Assembly (NCBI GenBank): GCA_014729315.1
Contig: WJKD01000002.1
Span: 1-10,102 of the forward strand
Direction: 5' to 3'
Length of the DNA stretch: 10,102 nucleotides
Source: Promethearchaeota archaeon
GTDB lineage: Archaea; Asgardarchaeota; Lokiarchaeia; Sigynarchaeales; SOKP01
A program made the translations under genes and the position numbers. Numbering within the stretch: position 1 is the stretch's first letter; each line of letters begins with the position of its first letter. Below, in pieces: positions 1 to 7,322 of the stretch. Below the pieces are notes generated by a model that worked only from the letters and a program-made list of their open reading frames with translations, had not been told where the DNA came from and made no database searches.

Positions 1-1
1 A

Positions 2-523
2 GTAGGAGCGCTTTTTGCTATTCCGATATGGATAAAGTTAGCAAATCGGAAAAATAATAATAGACAGATCTATATTATAAGTGCTTTATTTTTAGCATTT
101 GCTTCGATTCCTTTAACTTTATTTGCGGATTACTTTATCCTCCTAATATTTATAATTATTTGGGGTGCAGGTTTAGGGGGATTCTGGGCTATAAATAGAG
201 TTATTTTAAGCGAAGCTGTTGACGAGGCAGTGGTTAATACGGGTAAGCGCGAAGAAGGAATTTACACCGGTATTATGATGTTTTTTAACAGATTAGCAAT
301 CATCGTTCAAGTGTTAATCTTTGTTTTTGTCCATTCATTTACCGGATTCGTGGAAGGCGCAGCAACGCAATCAGAACTAGCTCAAATAGGAATTAGATTA
401 CATATTGGTTTGATTCCAATGATCGTACTTCTTTTAGGTACGCTCTATTTCGTCCGAACATACGATTTAACACCCGGAAAAGTTGAGGAAATACAAAATA
501 AACTGAATATACTAAAGCTATGA
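2..523 (+). CDS. GPH-family (MelB-like) sugar:cation symporter, C-terminal part only
   Basis: The gene enters from the left edge; the reading frame is open from base 2 and 173 residues plus a TGA stop are visible. The fragment is strongly hydrophobic, with membrane segments at about residues 2-14, 23-42, 44-64, 90-112 and 131-150. Between them, residues 73-90 contain the cytoplasmic loop typical of the glycoside-pentoside-hexuronide (MFS_2) family: V-D-E, then T-G-K-R-E-E-G and a following glycine. The end, Y-D-L-T-P-G-K-V-E-E-I, matches the Y-P-L-T-x-x-K-x-x-x-I tail common in MelB-like proteins. Family members import sugars, glycosides or uronides with Na+ or H+ across the cytoplasmic membrane. 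A GTG at base 230 could be mistaken for a start, but coding clearly continues upstream, so this is one truncated gene. It converges on a sulfatase gene, which suggests but does not prove a sulfated or glycosidic substrate. Family assignment is firm; the substrate is unknown. Confidence 0.88.
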   Translation, partial: VGALFAIPIWIKLANRKNNNRQIYIISALFLAFASIPLTLFADYFILLIFIIIWGAGLGGFWAINRVILSEAVDEAVVNTGKREEGIYTGIMMFFNRLAIIVQVLIFVFVHSFTGFVEGAATQSELAQIGIRLHIGLIPMIVLLLGTLYFVRTYDLTPGKVEEIQNKLNILKL

Positions 524-573
524 ATTAATAGGAGTTTTTTTAAAAAATAAAGTAAAATAATTTTTCTTTTTTT
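524..573. terminator. T-rich/A-rich convergent intergenic region, likely bidirectional termination
   Basis: The 50 bp between two convergent stop codons contain T-runs on the plus strand (533-540 and 561-575, the latter interrupted by one C) and an A-rich block at 542-560 that reads as T-rich on the minus strand. Archaeal RNA polymerase commonly terminates at oligo-T tracts without a hairpin, so this short region could end both transcripts. There is no obvious GC stem. Assignment is from composition and position only. Confidence 0.4.
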
Positions 574-2100
574 TTAAGTTCCCGCAATTCTTTTGGGATA
601 TGGGGTTTGTGCTTTAAGGTTTTGATGCAAAAGTTTATCTACAAGTTCAAATCGCTTCTCTCTAAAATCCTTATCATACCAAAGATTATGTAATTCATTC
701 GGATCGTTTTTTCTATGGTAAATATCTCCGTATCCTGGCATACTTTCGTAAATTGTTACTTTATAATCCTCAGTTATCAGATGACGCAGACGAGACTTGA
801 GCGTTCCTACTTCCTCGTCATTTTCTACAAAACAGCAATCTCTTAATTTTACTTCAGGGTCTTTTAAAATAGGCGTGATGTTGAGCCCTTGCATATCTGG
901 GGGGTGGTGTCGCTCCTTTATCCCTAAAAGATTTAAGATCGTTTTTGGATAATCTATTGAACTTACTAACGAGTTTGATACACTACCTGGTTTAGTCATA
1001 TCAGGAACTTTCCAGATCAAGGGAAGTTGTAGCACGCCATTGAAAGGACACGGCCCTTTAAAAAGCATTCCGTGATCTCCCATCAAATCACCGTGATCAC
1101 TTGTAAAAATTACTATTGTATTATCAGCTAATCCATGTTTTTCTAACGACGCTAATATTTGACCGACACATGCATCAACATAACCAATCGAAGCGTACGT
1201 AAGGGCGGTGATTTTCCGCACTTCCTCCTCTGAACTCTCCCGTAAAAACGCTTTTTTAAAGGGTGGATTTTTAAGATGTTGTCCTAAGTAAGGATGACTA
1301 TATAAATTATCTATATCGCCAAAATTCTTTGGAAGTTCTATATCTTCCGGTTTATACATGTTTTGGTATTTTCCCGGAGGATATATCGGATAATGAGGAT
1401 CGGGAAAAGAGCAATGCAGATAAAAAGGTTTCTTACCGTAATCTCCTTTAGCAAATCGATCCAAAAACGCGAGAGTTCGTTCTTTTACGTAACTTGTGTT
1501 GTAATATTCCTCTGGAATCCCGTCGCAAAAAAGACTGAACAGATTATCGTAGTTAAGACATTGTTCTTTTACTCGCTCAGCAATATTAGGGGATTTTTCT
1601 TCCAACCATTCAATATAATGTCCGGAGCATATCGTTCCGTTTCCTACAACTACTTCAACCTCATCGTATCCGTAATAAGGATCCGGAAATTTATCCCTTA
1701 CGGGATCTTTTCTGCCTTTGGGGTCAACCCAGCTAGCTAAGTTCTCAGCAGATAACGCTTTTCGCTTAAAAGGAGCCATCCAGAATTGATGATGGATTTT
1801 TCCGATTGCTGCGGTGTGCCAGCCTCTTTTTTTTAACGATTTAGTTATAGTTTGCGTATCCTCTCTTAAATTAATTCCGTTGCTTCTCACGCCGTGGACG
1901 TTTGGATATACGCCTGTCATAAGAGTCGCTCTGTTCGGCATGCAAATAGGATTCGTACAGAAATAATTCGTAAATCGAACGCCTTCTTTTGCGAGACGAT
2001 CAATATTGGGTGTTTTTAAGACAGAATTTCCGTTACATCCGAGATGATCGTATCTTTGAGCGTCAGTTATGATAAATAACACATTCATTTTTTCGCTCAT
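574..2100 (-). CDS. Cys-type sulfatase (arylsulfatase A / choline-sulfatase superfamily), sulfatase 1
   Basis: A 508-residue COG3119-type sulfatase of the alkaline phosphatase superfamily. It hydrolyses sulfate esters with formylglycine and a divalent metal; phosphonate or phosphate monoesters cannot be excluded. Visible active-site elements, matched to human arylsulfatase A: metal-side D13 in T-D-A-Q-R; the signature C53-M-P-N-R57, whose Cys is oxidised to formylglycine; K101 and H103 in G-K-I-H; H236 in P-D-P-H; D335-H336 in S-D-H-G; and substrate lysine K348. The C-terminal third carries the usual small domain ending in N-D-P-N-E-L-H-N-L. There is no signal peptide: the first beta strand starts within ten residues, so it is probably cytoplasmic. 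I chose ATG 2100 over an in-frame TTG at 2109 and an ATG at 2088 because it lies about 30 bp from a TATA-like box (leaderless start) and aligns with the other sulfatase N-termini; no good ribosome site is seen. It is a close paralog of the sulfatase at 5727-7250. Substrate unknown. Confidence 0.9.
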   Translation of the reverse strand: MSEKMNVLFIITDAQRYDHLGCNGNSVLKTPNIDRLAKEGVRFTNYFCTNPICMPNRATLMTGVYPNVHGVRSNGINLREDTQTITKSLKKRGWHTAAIGKIHHQFWMAPFKRKALSAENLASWVDPKGRKDPVRDKFPDPYYGYDEVEVVVGNGTICSGHYIEWLEEKSPNIAERVKEQCLNYDNLFSLFCDGIPEEYYNTSYVKERTLAFLDRFAKGDYGKKPFYLHCSFPDPHYPIYPPGKYQNMYKPEDIELPKNFGDIDNLYSHPYLGQHLKNPPFKKAFLRESSEEEVRKITALTYASIGYVDACVGQILASLEKHGLADNTIVIFTSDHGDLMGDHGMLFKGPCPFNGVLQLPLIWKVPDMTKPGSVSNSLVSSIDYPKTILNLLGIKERHHPPDMQGLNITPILKDPEVKLRDCCFVENDEEVGTLKSRLRHLITEDYKVTIYESMPGYGDIYHRKNDPNELHNLWYDKDFREKRFELVDKLLHQNLKAQTPYPKRIAGT

Positions 2101-2129
2101 AATTTTCAAGTCAACTTAAATGAGATATC

Positions 2130-2136
2130 TTATATT
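2130..2136 (-). promoter_or_regulatory. TATA-like box for sulfatase 1 in a divergent promoter region
   Basis: Read on the minus strand, AAATATAAG lies about 30 bp upstream of the ATG at 2100, the spacing expected for an archaeal TATA box driving a leaderless mRNA. This would explain why no Shine-Dalgarno sequence precedes that ATG. An 8-bp perfect palindrome, AGATATCT (2123-2130), abuts it and could be an operator half, though in AT-rich DNA it may be chance. The whole 2101-2219 gap lies between divergent genes and must also hold the promoter of the small gene at 2220. Confidence 0.35.
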
Positions 2137-2219
2137 TCTATTGTATTTAACAGATTAGGTAAAATTTAGATTGATAATTAAATTTATTAAAATACTAAAT
2201 CTATTTTAAAGGTAATATT

Positions 2220-2666
2220 ATGAGTGCTCAAGACAACGAGAACTTACCAAAAAGCCCGATAGAGGCTCAAGGTATGTTAATTAAAGCTTTTTACAATCAA
2301 TTTGGAAAAAAAGCGTTGCCAATCATCAAGGAAATTTGTAGAAAGCAAGGTAAGTCGCTTGGTCTAAGGATTAAGAAAAAATTAATCGACAACAATTTAC
2401 CACTAGTGGCAAAAGCATTTTCAAAGAGTTTCGATCAAAATTTTGTGAAAATCGTAAACTTAACAGATACTTGCTTTCGAATCCAAGGAACCCGATGTCC
2501 TTTCGGTCTCGAAAACACCTCAAGAGAATTGTGCGAAGCAGTCATGGAGATCGATCACGAATATTTCCGAACTGCGATGAGCGAAGAGATTACTTTGGAG
2601 ATAGTTAAAACAGTAGCGGAAGGAGATTCACGCTGCGATACCGTTTATAAACTGAAAACGGAATGA
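2220..2666 (+). CDS. Small cysteine protein resembling L-2-amino-thiazoline-4-carboxylate hydrolase / MetOD1 domain
   Basis: A 148-residue soluble protein with no signal peptide. An N-terminal helical half (residues 12-75, basic, I/L/K-rich) leads to a cysteine module: T-x-C85, then R-C93-P-F-G with C105 twelve residues on (R-E-L-C), and a terminal G-D-S-R-C139 followed by a short beta strand. The CPF...C...GD..C arrangement resembles small archaeal and bacterial proteins annotated as ATC hydrolase or methanogen output domain, and the G-D-x-x-C end also recalls V4R domains. These are thought to be ligand- or thiol-sensing modules or small hydrolases; which applies here cannot be told. ATG 2220 is preceded by AAAGGT with a spacing of about six bases, a good ribosome site. 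The gene is divergent from sulfatase 1 and convergent with sulfatase 2, so it is transcribed separately inside the sulfatase cluster. Fold-level assignment is tentative; that it is a real gene is secure. Confidence 0.7.
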   Translation: MSAQDNENLPKSPIEAQGMLIKAFYNQFGKKALPIIKEICRKQGKSLGLRIKKKLIDNNLPLVAKAFSKSFDQNFVKIVNLTDTCFRIQGTRCPFGLENTSRELCEAVMEIDHEYFRTAMSEEITLEIVKTVAEGDSRCDTVYKLKTE

Positions 2667-2719
2667 ATAAATAAAATTTAATAAATAGGTTTTCCGAATT
2701 ACTTAGGGCAATTTTATAA

Positions 2720-4120
2720 TTACAGATACGCGTTATTTAATTTCTTCAACAAATCGCTAGCAATTGTTTTATTTTCGTTTAAAACATTTACGTTTTCCCA
2801 TGGATCTTCTTTTACATCGAATAGAGAAGATTTTTTTCCATCTCGAACAATAAGTTTATATCTACCGTCAGAGACCATTTTCCATTCGTGTACACCGACT
2901 TCTGACAAATCAAGCGCAGAGATTTGGAATTTCCGATGAGTTTGAGAATTTCCTTCTAATAAATGTTGTAAAGAAAGAGAACCTATTGCATCTTTCATGG
3001 AAGCTTCCGAATAATCAAGAATAGTTGAGGTTAAATCTTGCATTTCTACCAATGCATCGCTATACATCCCTTTTTTTGAATCTGGTCCGGCAATAACCAG
3101 TGGAATCTTGACAGAACCCCTATAAGGTCTTGTTTTCCCGTATTTTCCAAAATCTCCAAGCATTTCTCCATGATCGCTTGTATAAATAACCATCGTGTTT
3201 TCCAACTCTCCCCTTTTTCTTACCTCGTCAAGAATTAATCCAATGTTACGATCTATATTTTCAAGCATTGCGGAGTAATTTTGTCGAACTTTAATTTCCT
3301 CGTCCCTTTTTTGCTCACTCCCCTCATTTGGAGGAGGAAACGATGTATTTTTGCAATTCTCCTTCATAGATTCTGTAATATCCCACGGATCGTGGGGACC
3401 CGTAAAGTTCACAACTAAATGCCAGGGTTTATTGAAATGTAAATCTCTAAGCATTTGTATGCCTTTTTTCGTCAACCAGTTATCGCAGTAAGCGTAATCT
3501 GGTAATGGCGTGGGACTCGAGTTAAGATTATTTTTTCCGAAACGTTTTAAGAAATCTTCCACATGAGCCACGAGTAAATTCTGCTCAGAAAGAAACTTCA
3601 AGTAAGGCCCCTTAGGTTTATAATTTACGGGTTTTACTCTTCGCCTTCTTCCTTTCGCGTCTCTCTCCATAATAACGGAGCGTATTGCATCCCATTTGCC
3701 TTCGTTGTCAATTACGTGTGTGAATCCGAGTTTTTCTAATTCGGGGAGCCAACCGTTTAGTCCCCAAAAAAGGGTTGGTTTGTGGAGATCTAATTTTCCA
3801 ACAGCTCCCACATTATATCCCCGTTTCTTTAGAATGGAATAATAGGTCTTTTGATCAAGAGGATAGTTTTCGTGATTACCTTTAACCCTACAATCCTTAT
3901 ATCTAACTCCCGCAGCAAGGCACGCCCTAGCAGGAGCACACAAAGGAGATGGAGTTATAGCGTTGGTAAATGTAATACCCTCACTCATAATATTCCTTAT
4001 ATTGGGCATTGTAAGAGGTAAAGATTCCATTTTCAGTTCTTTAAATACTTCGGGCTCGTAAGGCATCCAGTCGCCTCTATGTTGATCGGAGATAAAAATC
4101 AAGAAATTAGGTCTTTCCAT
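2720..4120 (-). CDS. Cys-type sulfatase (choline-sulfatase / phosphonate monoester hydrolase-like), sulfatase 2
   Basis: A 466-residue cytoplasmic-looking sulfatase, the shortest and most divergent of the four. Its metal motif is S-D12-Q13-H-R, the Asp-Gln form seen in choline sulfatase and phosphonate monoester hydrolase relatives. The formylglycine signature is C61-A-P-A-R65. Other active-site residues are K109 and H113 (G-K-L...L-H), H243 in G-P-H-D-P, D316-H317 in S-D-H-G-E and K329. Two features differ from its neighbours: an unusual basic stretch at residues 155-170 (K-G-R-R-R-R-V-K) and a shorter C-terminal domain ending soon after E-D-P-W-E-N-V-N. The start is well supported: ATG 4120 follows TGGAG with a six-base spacer. 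It lies 64 bp downstream of sulfatase 3 on the same strand, with a possible TATA box of its own in the gap, so it may be co-transcribed or separately initiated. Superfamily and activation chemistry are firm; sulfate versus phosphonate substrate is open. Confidence 0.88.
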   Translation of the reverse strand: MERPNFLIFISDQHRGDWMPYEPEVFKELKMESLPLTMPNIRNIMSEGITFTNAITPSPLCAPARACLAAGVRYKDCRVKGNHENYPLDQKTYYSILKKRGYNVGAVGKLDLHKPTLFWGLNGWLPELEKLGFTHVIDNEGKWDAIRSVIMERDAKGRRRRVKPVNYKPKGPYLKFLSEQNLLVAHVEDFLKRFGKNNLNSSPTPLPDYAYCDNWLTKKGIQMLRDLHFNKPWHLVVNFTGPHDPWDITESMKENCKNTSFPPPNEGSEQKRDEEIKVRQNYSAMLENIDRNIGLILDEVRKRGELENTMVIYTSDHGEMLGDFGKYGKTRPYRGSVKIPLVIAGPDSKKGMYSDALVEMQDLTSTILDYSEASMKDAIGSLSLQHLLEGNSQTHRKFQISALDLSEVGVHEWKMVSDGRYKLIVRDGKKSSLFDVKEDPWENVNVLNENKTIASDLLKKLNNAYL

Positions 4121-4168
4121 AATTACTCCACTATCCCATCGTGATTAACATAGATCATTTTATCTTAG

Positions 4169-4176
4169 ATTTATAG
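4169..4176 (-). promoter_or_regulatory. Possible TATA box for sulfatase 2
   Basis: On the minus strand CTATAAAT lies about 50 bp upstream of ATG 4120. Initiation some 25 bp downstream would leave a leader of roughly 25-30 bases containing the TGGAG ribosome site. It directly follows the sulfatase 3 stop codon, so sulfatase 2 may have its own promoter as well as read-through. The call rests on sequence resemblance in AT-rich DNA. Confidence 0.25.
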
Positions 4177-4184
4177 AATTCTTA

Positions 4185-5654
4185 TTAAAGCCCCATTCCC
4201 TCTTTTACTTCAACTTTCGGAATTAAGTCTTCAAAATATCTCTGGTAAAGCTCGTTTCCTATTTTTTGACCCTCATCAGTGTGACTTAAGTTGTTATTTT
4301 CGTAAAAATCGTTATTTCTATCATATAATTCTAAAAGCTTTCCCGTAGAAGAGTCAACCACGAATTTCCAATCCTCCGTGACTCCCATAGCGTAATTACT
4401 CACCTGACTTATAATTATTTCTTTATGTTTATAGTTTTCATCTACACCTTTTTCTTTCAGGAAGGGTAATAACGACTTACCTCGGTGGTTTGGCGGAGTG
4501 TTAATATTGAGAAGATCATACAACGTAGTGGTGATGTCAAGCAATTCAACATCATTTTGAACGATTTTTCCTTCCATTCCTTTTGGAGGGCGAATTATTA
4601 AAGGTACTTGGACTGATGAGCGATAAAAAACAAATTTCATAAACAACTTATGATCGCCAAGTTGTTCTCCGTGATCGCTAGTATAAATTATCCACGTATT
4701 ATCGAGTAAATCGTTTTCTTCGAGCGCCCTTCTAATTTCACCTACTTTTTCGTCAATTAACGTCACATTCGCATAATACGCGGCTTTAGATCTCTTTACG
4801 TAGTCTTTGGTGAGGAATTTGCTACGACTAATAATGCGGGAGTTTGAAACATAGCGTGGTAAAGGTCTTTCAGCTTCTTTAAAGGCCTCTTCTTCCAGTT
4901 TAATATCTTCCGAATCGTACAATTTTCTATATTCTTCCACGCAATCGAATGGATCGTGCGGACCCGGAAATCCAACTAAAAGGCAAAATGGATTGTCAGA
5001 TTTAGGGCTTTGTGCGTAATCATTTATCCATTTGACCGCCAAATCCCCTACAAAATAATCTATATAAAGCTCTTTAGGTAAAGGAATAGGTTCTGCGTAA
5101 ATTATGGGATATTTCATGGCCCATTGATGATAGGTTTCTAATAGGTTTTCTTTTTTCAGAGCATCCATGTAACACGAACCTACATAAGCAGTTTCCATTT
5201 TCCCGCAAACTTCATGACACTCGTCAAAACCTAGTTCGTACATTTTTGAATAATGGTTTTCTACATGATCTATGATTTTTAAGTCTTTATCTCCGGCTTT
5301 ATGTAAAGCATCGTAGCCAAAATGCTTAACCAAGTGCATTTTACCGATATCCACATTGAAGTAACCTTTTTCTTGAAGCTTTTTTAAATACGACCATTTA
5401 ATCAGTTCTGGATTCGATTCGTGAATATAATTTTTATTGGTATATGTCTTAGTTTCGTGAACATATCTTCCCACTAGAAACGCAGCTCTCGTGGGAACGC
5501 ATAACGGAGATTGAGTAAATGCGTTCTGAAATCTTACGCCTTCTTCAGCAAGTTTGTCTATATTTGGGGTTTTTACCGGAGTTCCCGCGCAACCTAATAC
5601 ATCAGCTCTGTGCTGATCGGGCATTATTATCACAAAATTCGGTTTATTTTTCAT
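4185..5654 (-). CDS. Cys-type sulfatase (choline-sulfatase-like), sulfatase 3
   Basis: A 489-residue sulfatase with the complete set of expected catalytic residues: metal motif P-D13-Q14-H-R, formylglycine signature C52-V-P-T-R56 in a Q-S-P-L-C context, K105 and H107 (G-K-M-H), H233 in G-P-H-D-P, D327-H328 in S-D-H-G-E-Q-L-G-D, and lysine K340. The D-Q-H-R and G-P-H-D-P-F-D blocks group it with sulfatase 2 more than with 1 and 4. The middle, about residues 110-200, is a subfamily-specific insertion likely to shape the substrate pocket. There is no signal peptide; the first strand N-F-V-I-I begins at residue 6. ATG 5654 is the only sensible start; the best upstream purine stretch is GGATGGGATA, whose core is also found before sulfatase 2. 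It sits 72 bp after sulfatase 4 and 64 bp before sulfatase 2, same strand, so an operon is plausible. Substrate unknown. Confidence 0.9.
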   Translation of the reverse strand: MKNKPNFVIIMPDQHRADVLGCAGTPVKTPNIDKLAEEGVRFQNAFTQSPLCVPTRAAFLVGRYVHETKTYTNKNYIHESNPELIKWSYLKKLQEKGYFNVDIGKMHLVKHFGYDALHKAGDKDLKIIDHVENHYSKMYELGFDECHEVCGKMETAYVGSCYMDALKKENLLETYHQWAMKYPIIYAEPIPLPKELYIDYFVGDLAVKWINDYAQSPKSDNPFCLLVGFPGPHDPFDCVEEYRKLYDSEDIKLEEEAFKEAERPLPRYVSNSRIISRSKFLTKDYVKRSKAAYYANVTLIDEKVGEIRRALEENDLLDNTWIIYTSDHGEQLGDHKLFMKFVFYRSSVQVPLIIRPPKGMEGKIVQNDVELLDITTTLYDLLNINTPPNHRGKSLLPFLKEKGVDENYKHKEIIISQVSNYAMGVTEDWKFVVDSSTGKLLELYDRNNDFYENNNLSHTDEGQKIGNELYQRYFEDLIPKVEVKEGMGL

Positions 5655-5726
5655 ATCTCGTCATATCCCATCCAATTGATAGAAAATTATAATTAATTTT
5701 ATCTGATAAGACTTTGGAAATAAGTT

Positions 5727-7250
5727 TTATACACGCGCTCCTTTTTTTGGTAAGCGATCTTGAAGAATCATTAGTTCATATAAAAATTTCTTCAACAAGT
5801 CATTCTTCAAATGCTTTGAATTCTCATCAAACCATAGATTATTTAATTCTAGTGGATCGTTTTTCAAATCAAAGAAATCCCCGTAATTCTCAAAGCCTTG
5901 ATATATTGAAATCCTATAATTTTCGGTTACCATCGTGCGGACTCTTAAATCAGGCAATTTATAAGAATCTTTCTGCGAGTCCTCGTCTTCTTCGATTATA
6001 CAGTTATCTCTAATTTTTACTCCGGGATTTTGTAATATTGGTGTTAAATCATATCCCTGCATACCTGAGGGATGATATTTTGATTTTACCTTTAATAAAC
6101 TCAAAATCGTCCTTGGAATGTCAACGGAGCTAGCTAGAGAATTTGTTATAGTTCCAGGAGTGCTAATATCGGGTACTTTCCATATCATCGGTATTTTTAC
6201 ATATCCTTGAAAATGCGCTGGTCCTTGAAAGAGTAATCCGTGATCTCCCATCAAATCTCCGTGATCGCTTGTAAAAACAATAATCGTGTTATTTTCTAAA
6301 CCTTGAGAATGTAAGGCTTCTAGAATTTCCCCGATACCAGCGTCGATCATTGCTATCGATCCATAAGTGTATGCTATAAATTTTCTAATTTCTTCCTCGT
6401 TTGTTACGCGCAACCAGTTCATTCTATAGACGTCCAGATAATTTTTTAAGACTTTATGATTTTGGAGAGTTTTTATATCGTTTAGAGTGGAAGGTATTTC
6501 AATATCATTCGGGTCGTACATGTGATTATAGGGTTCGGGCAGACATACTGGATGATGCGGATCAGGAAAAGAACATAAGAGAAAAAAGGACTTTTTATTG
6601 TATGATCCCTTAGAAAATCCATTTAGAAAAGATAAAGTTCTGTCGACTATGTAGTTAGTGGGGTGGAGATTTATAGGTAACAGCGAATCAGAGCAAATAT
6701 GCTCTGAAAGTTTTAAAACTCTGCTTTTTACAAGATCGTAATAGTCTGGTGCTTCGTTTTTAATCCAATTCAAATAATGCCCCGCAACAGCATCGCCATG
6801 CCCCAGTGTTAAATCGATTTCCTCAAGACCATAATAAGGTTGAGGTATTGGTTTCTTTTCTTTTTTTCCTTCAAATAAATAGGGGATTATCATCTCAGCT
6901 GAATCACTTTTTCGACTATATGGCGATCCTTGCCAATTTAAGTGAATTTTCCCCGCGGAATATGTGTAATACCCGAGATTATTCAAAGTTTCAATAAATG
7001 TTGAAATTTGTGGATTCAAATTGATTCCATTGCATCTAACACCGTGAACGCTTGGGTACTTTCCAGTAAATATACTTGACCTATTTGGCATACAAAATGG
7101 ATTGGTACAATAAGCGTTCGTAAACCGAACTCCGTCAGCAGCAAGGCGATCTATATTCGGAGTTTTTAAATCTGGATTCCCCGAACATCCAAGATGGTCA
7201 GCACGTTGGCCATCGGTGATAATAAATAATACATTCATATCTTCGCTCAA
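5727..7250 (-). CDS. Sulfatase-family hydrolase lacking the conserved substrate lysine, sulfatase 4
   Basis: About 507 residues, closely similar to the sulfatase at 574-2100 along its whole length: N-V-L-F-I-I-T-D, L-K-T-P-N-I-D-R-L-A, T-N-P-x-C-M-P-N-R, S-F-P-D-P-H, and S-D-H-G-D-L-M-G-D-H-G are shared. Active-site elements are D13 in D-G-Q-R, C53-M-P-N-R57 (formylglycine site), K101/H103, H232 and D329-H330. Where the other three have lysine (F-K-G-P in sulfatase 1), this protein has Q342 in F-Q-G-P, codon CAA. That lysine normally contacts the sulfate group, so activity or specificity may be altered. There is no signal peptide. The start is uncertain among TTG 7259, TTG 7250 and ATG 7238. 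I chose 7250 because AGAGGA lies nine bases upstream and the position aligns with ATG 2100 of the paralog. It is first in the run of sulfatases 4-3-2 and has a strong TATA-like box upstream. Confidence 0.87.
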   Translation of the reverse strand: MSEDMNVLFIITDGQRADHLGCSGNPDLKTPNIDRLAADGVRFTNAYCTNPFCMPNRSSIFTGKYPSVHGVRCNGINLNPQISTFIETLNNLGYYTYSAGKIHLNWQGSPYSRKSDSAEMIIPYLFEGKKEKKPIPQPYYGLEEIDLTLGHGDAVAGHYLNWIKNEAPDYYDLVKSRVLKLSEHICSDSLLPINLHPTNYIVDRTLSFLNGFSKGSYNKKSFFLLCSFPDPHHPVCLPEPYNHMYDPNDIEIPSTLNDIKTLQNHKVLKNYLDVYRMNWLRVTNEEEIRKFIAYTYGSIAMIDAGIGEILEALHSQGLENNTIIVFTSDHGDLMGDHGLLFQGPAHFQGYVKIPMIWKVPDISTPGTITNSLASSVDIPRTILSLLKVKSKYHPSGMQGYDLTPILQNPGVKIRDNCIIEEDEDSQKDSYKLPDLRVRTMVTENYRISIYQGFENYGDFFDLKNDPLELNNLWFDENSKHLKNDLLKKFLYELMILQDRLPKKGARV

Positions 7251-7322
7251 AAACTTCAATCCTCTTTTAAGAATCCCTTCAGAATTTAATAATTGATTAC
7301 TTTTCTATACTTTTAACCTTCT

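Noticed and set aside
230..523. A separate 97-codon gene starting at GTG 230
   Set aside because: The same frame is open and coding upstream to the window edge, with membrane segments and the GPH loop spanning the GTG, so it is an internal codon of the truncated transporter.
1363..1740. 125-codon plus-strand open frame
   Set aside because: It lies wholly antisense to sulfatase 1 over conserved catalytic regions, has no ribosome site, and its translation is low-complexity F/I/R/S-rich sequence typical of a shadow frame.
2165..2202. Inverted ATTTAG...CTAAAT pair in the divergent gap
   Set aside because: Only six AT-rich bases per arm with a long spacer; expected by chance in this composition.
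5714..6013. 99-codon plus-strand open frame over the 3' end of sulfatase 4
   Set aside because: Antisense to the well-supported C-terminal sulfatase domain; no ribosome site or recognisable domain.
6401..6997. Two short plus-strand frames (6401-6613 and 6806-6997)
   Set aside because: Both are antisense to sulfatase 4 coding sequence and show no protein-like features.
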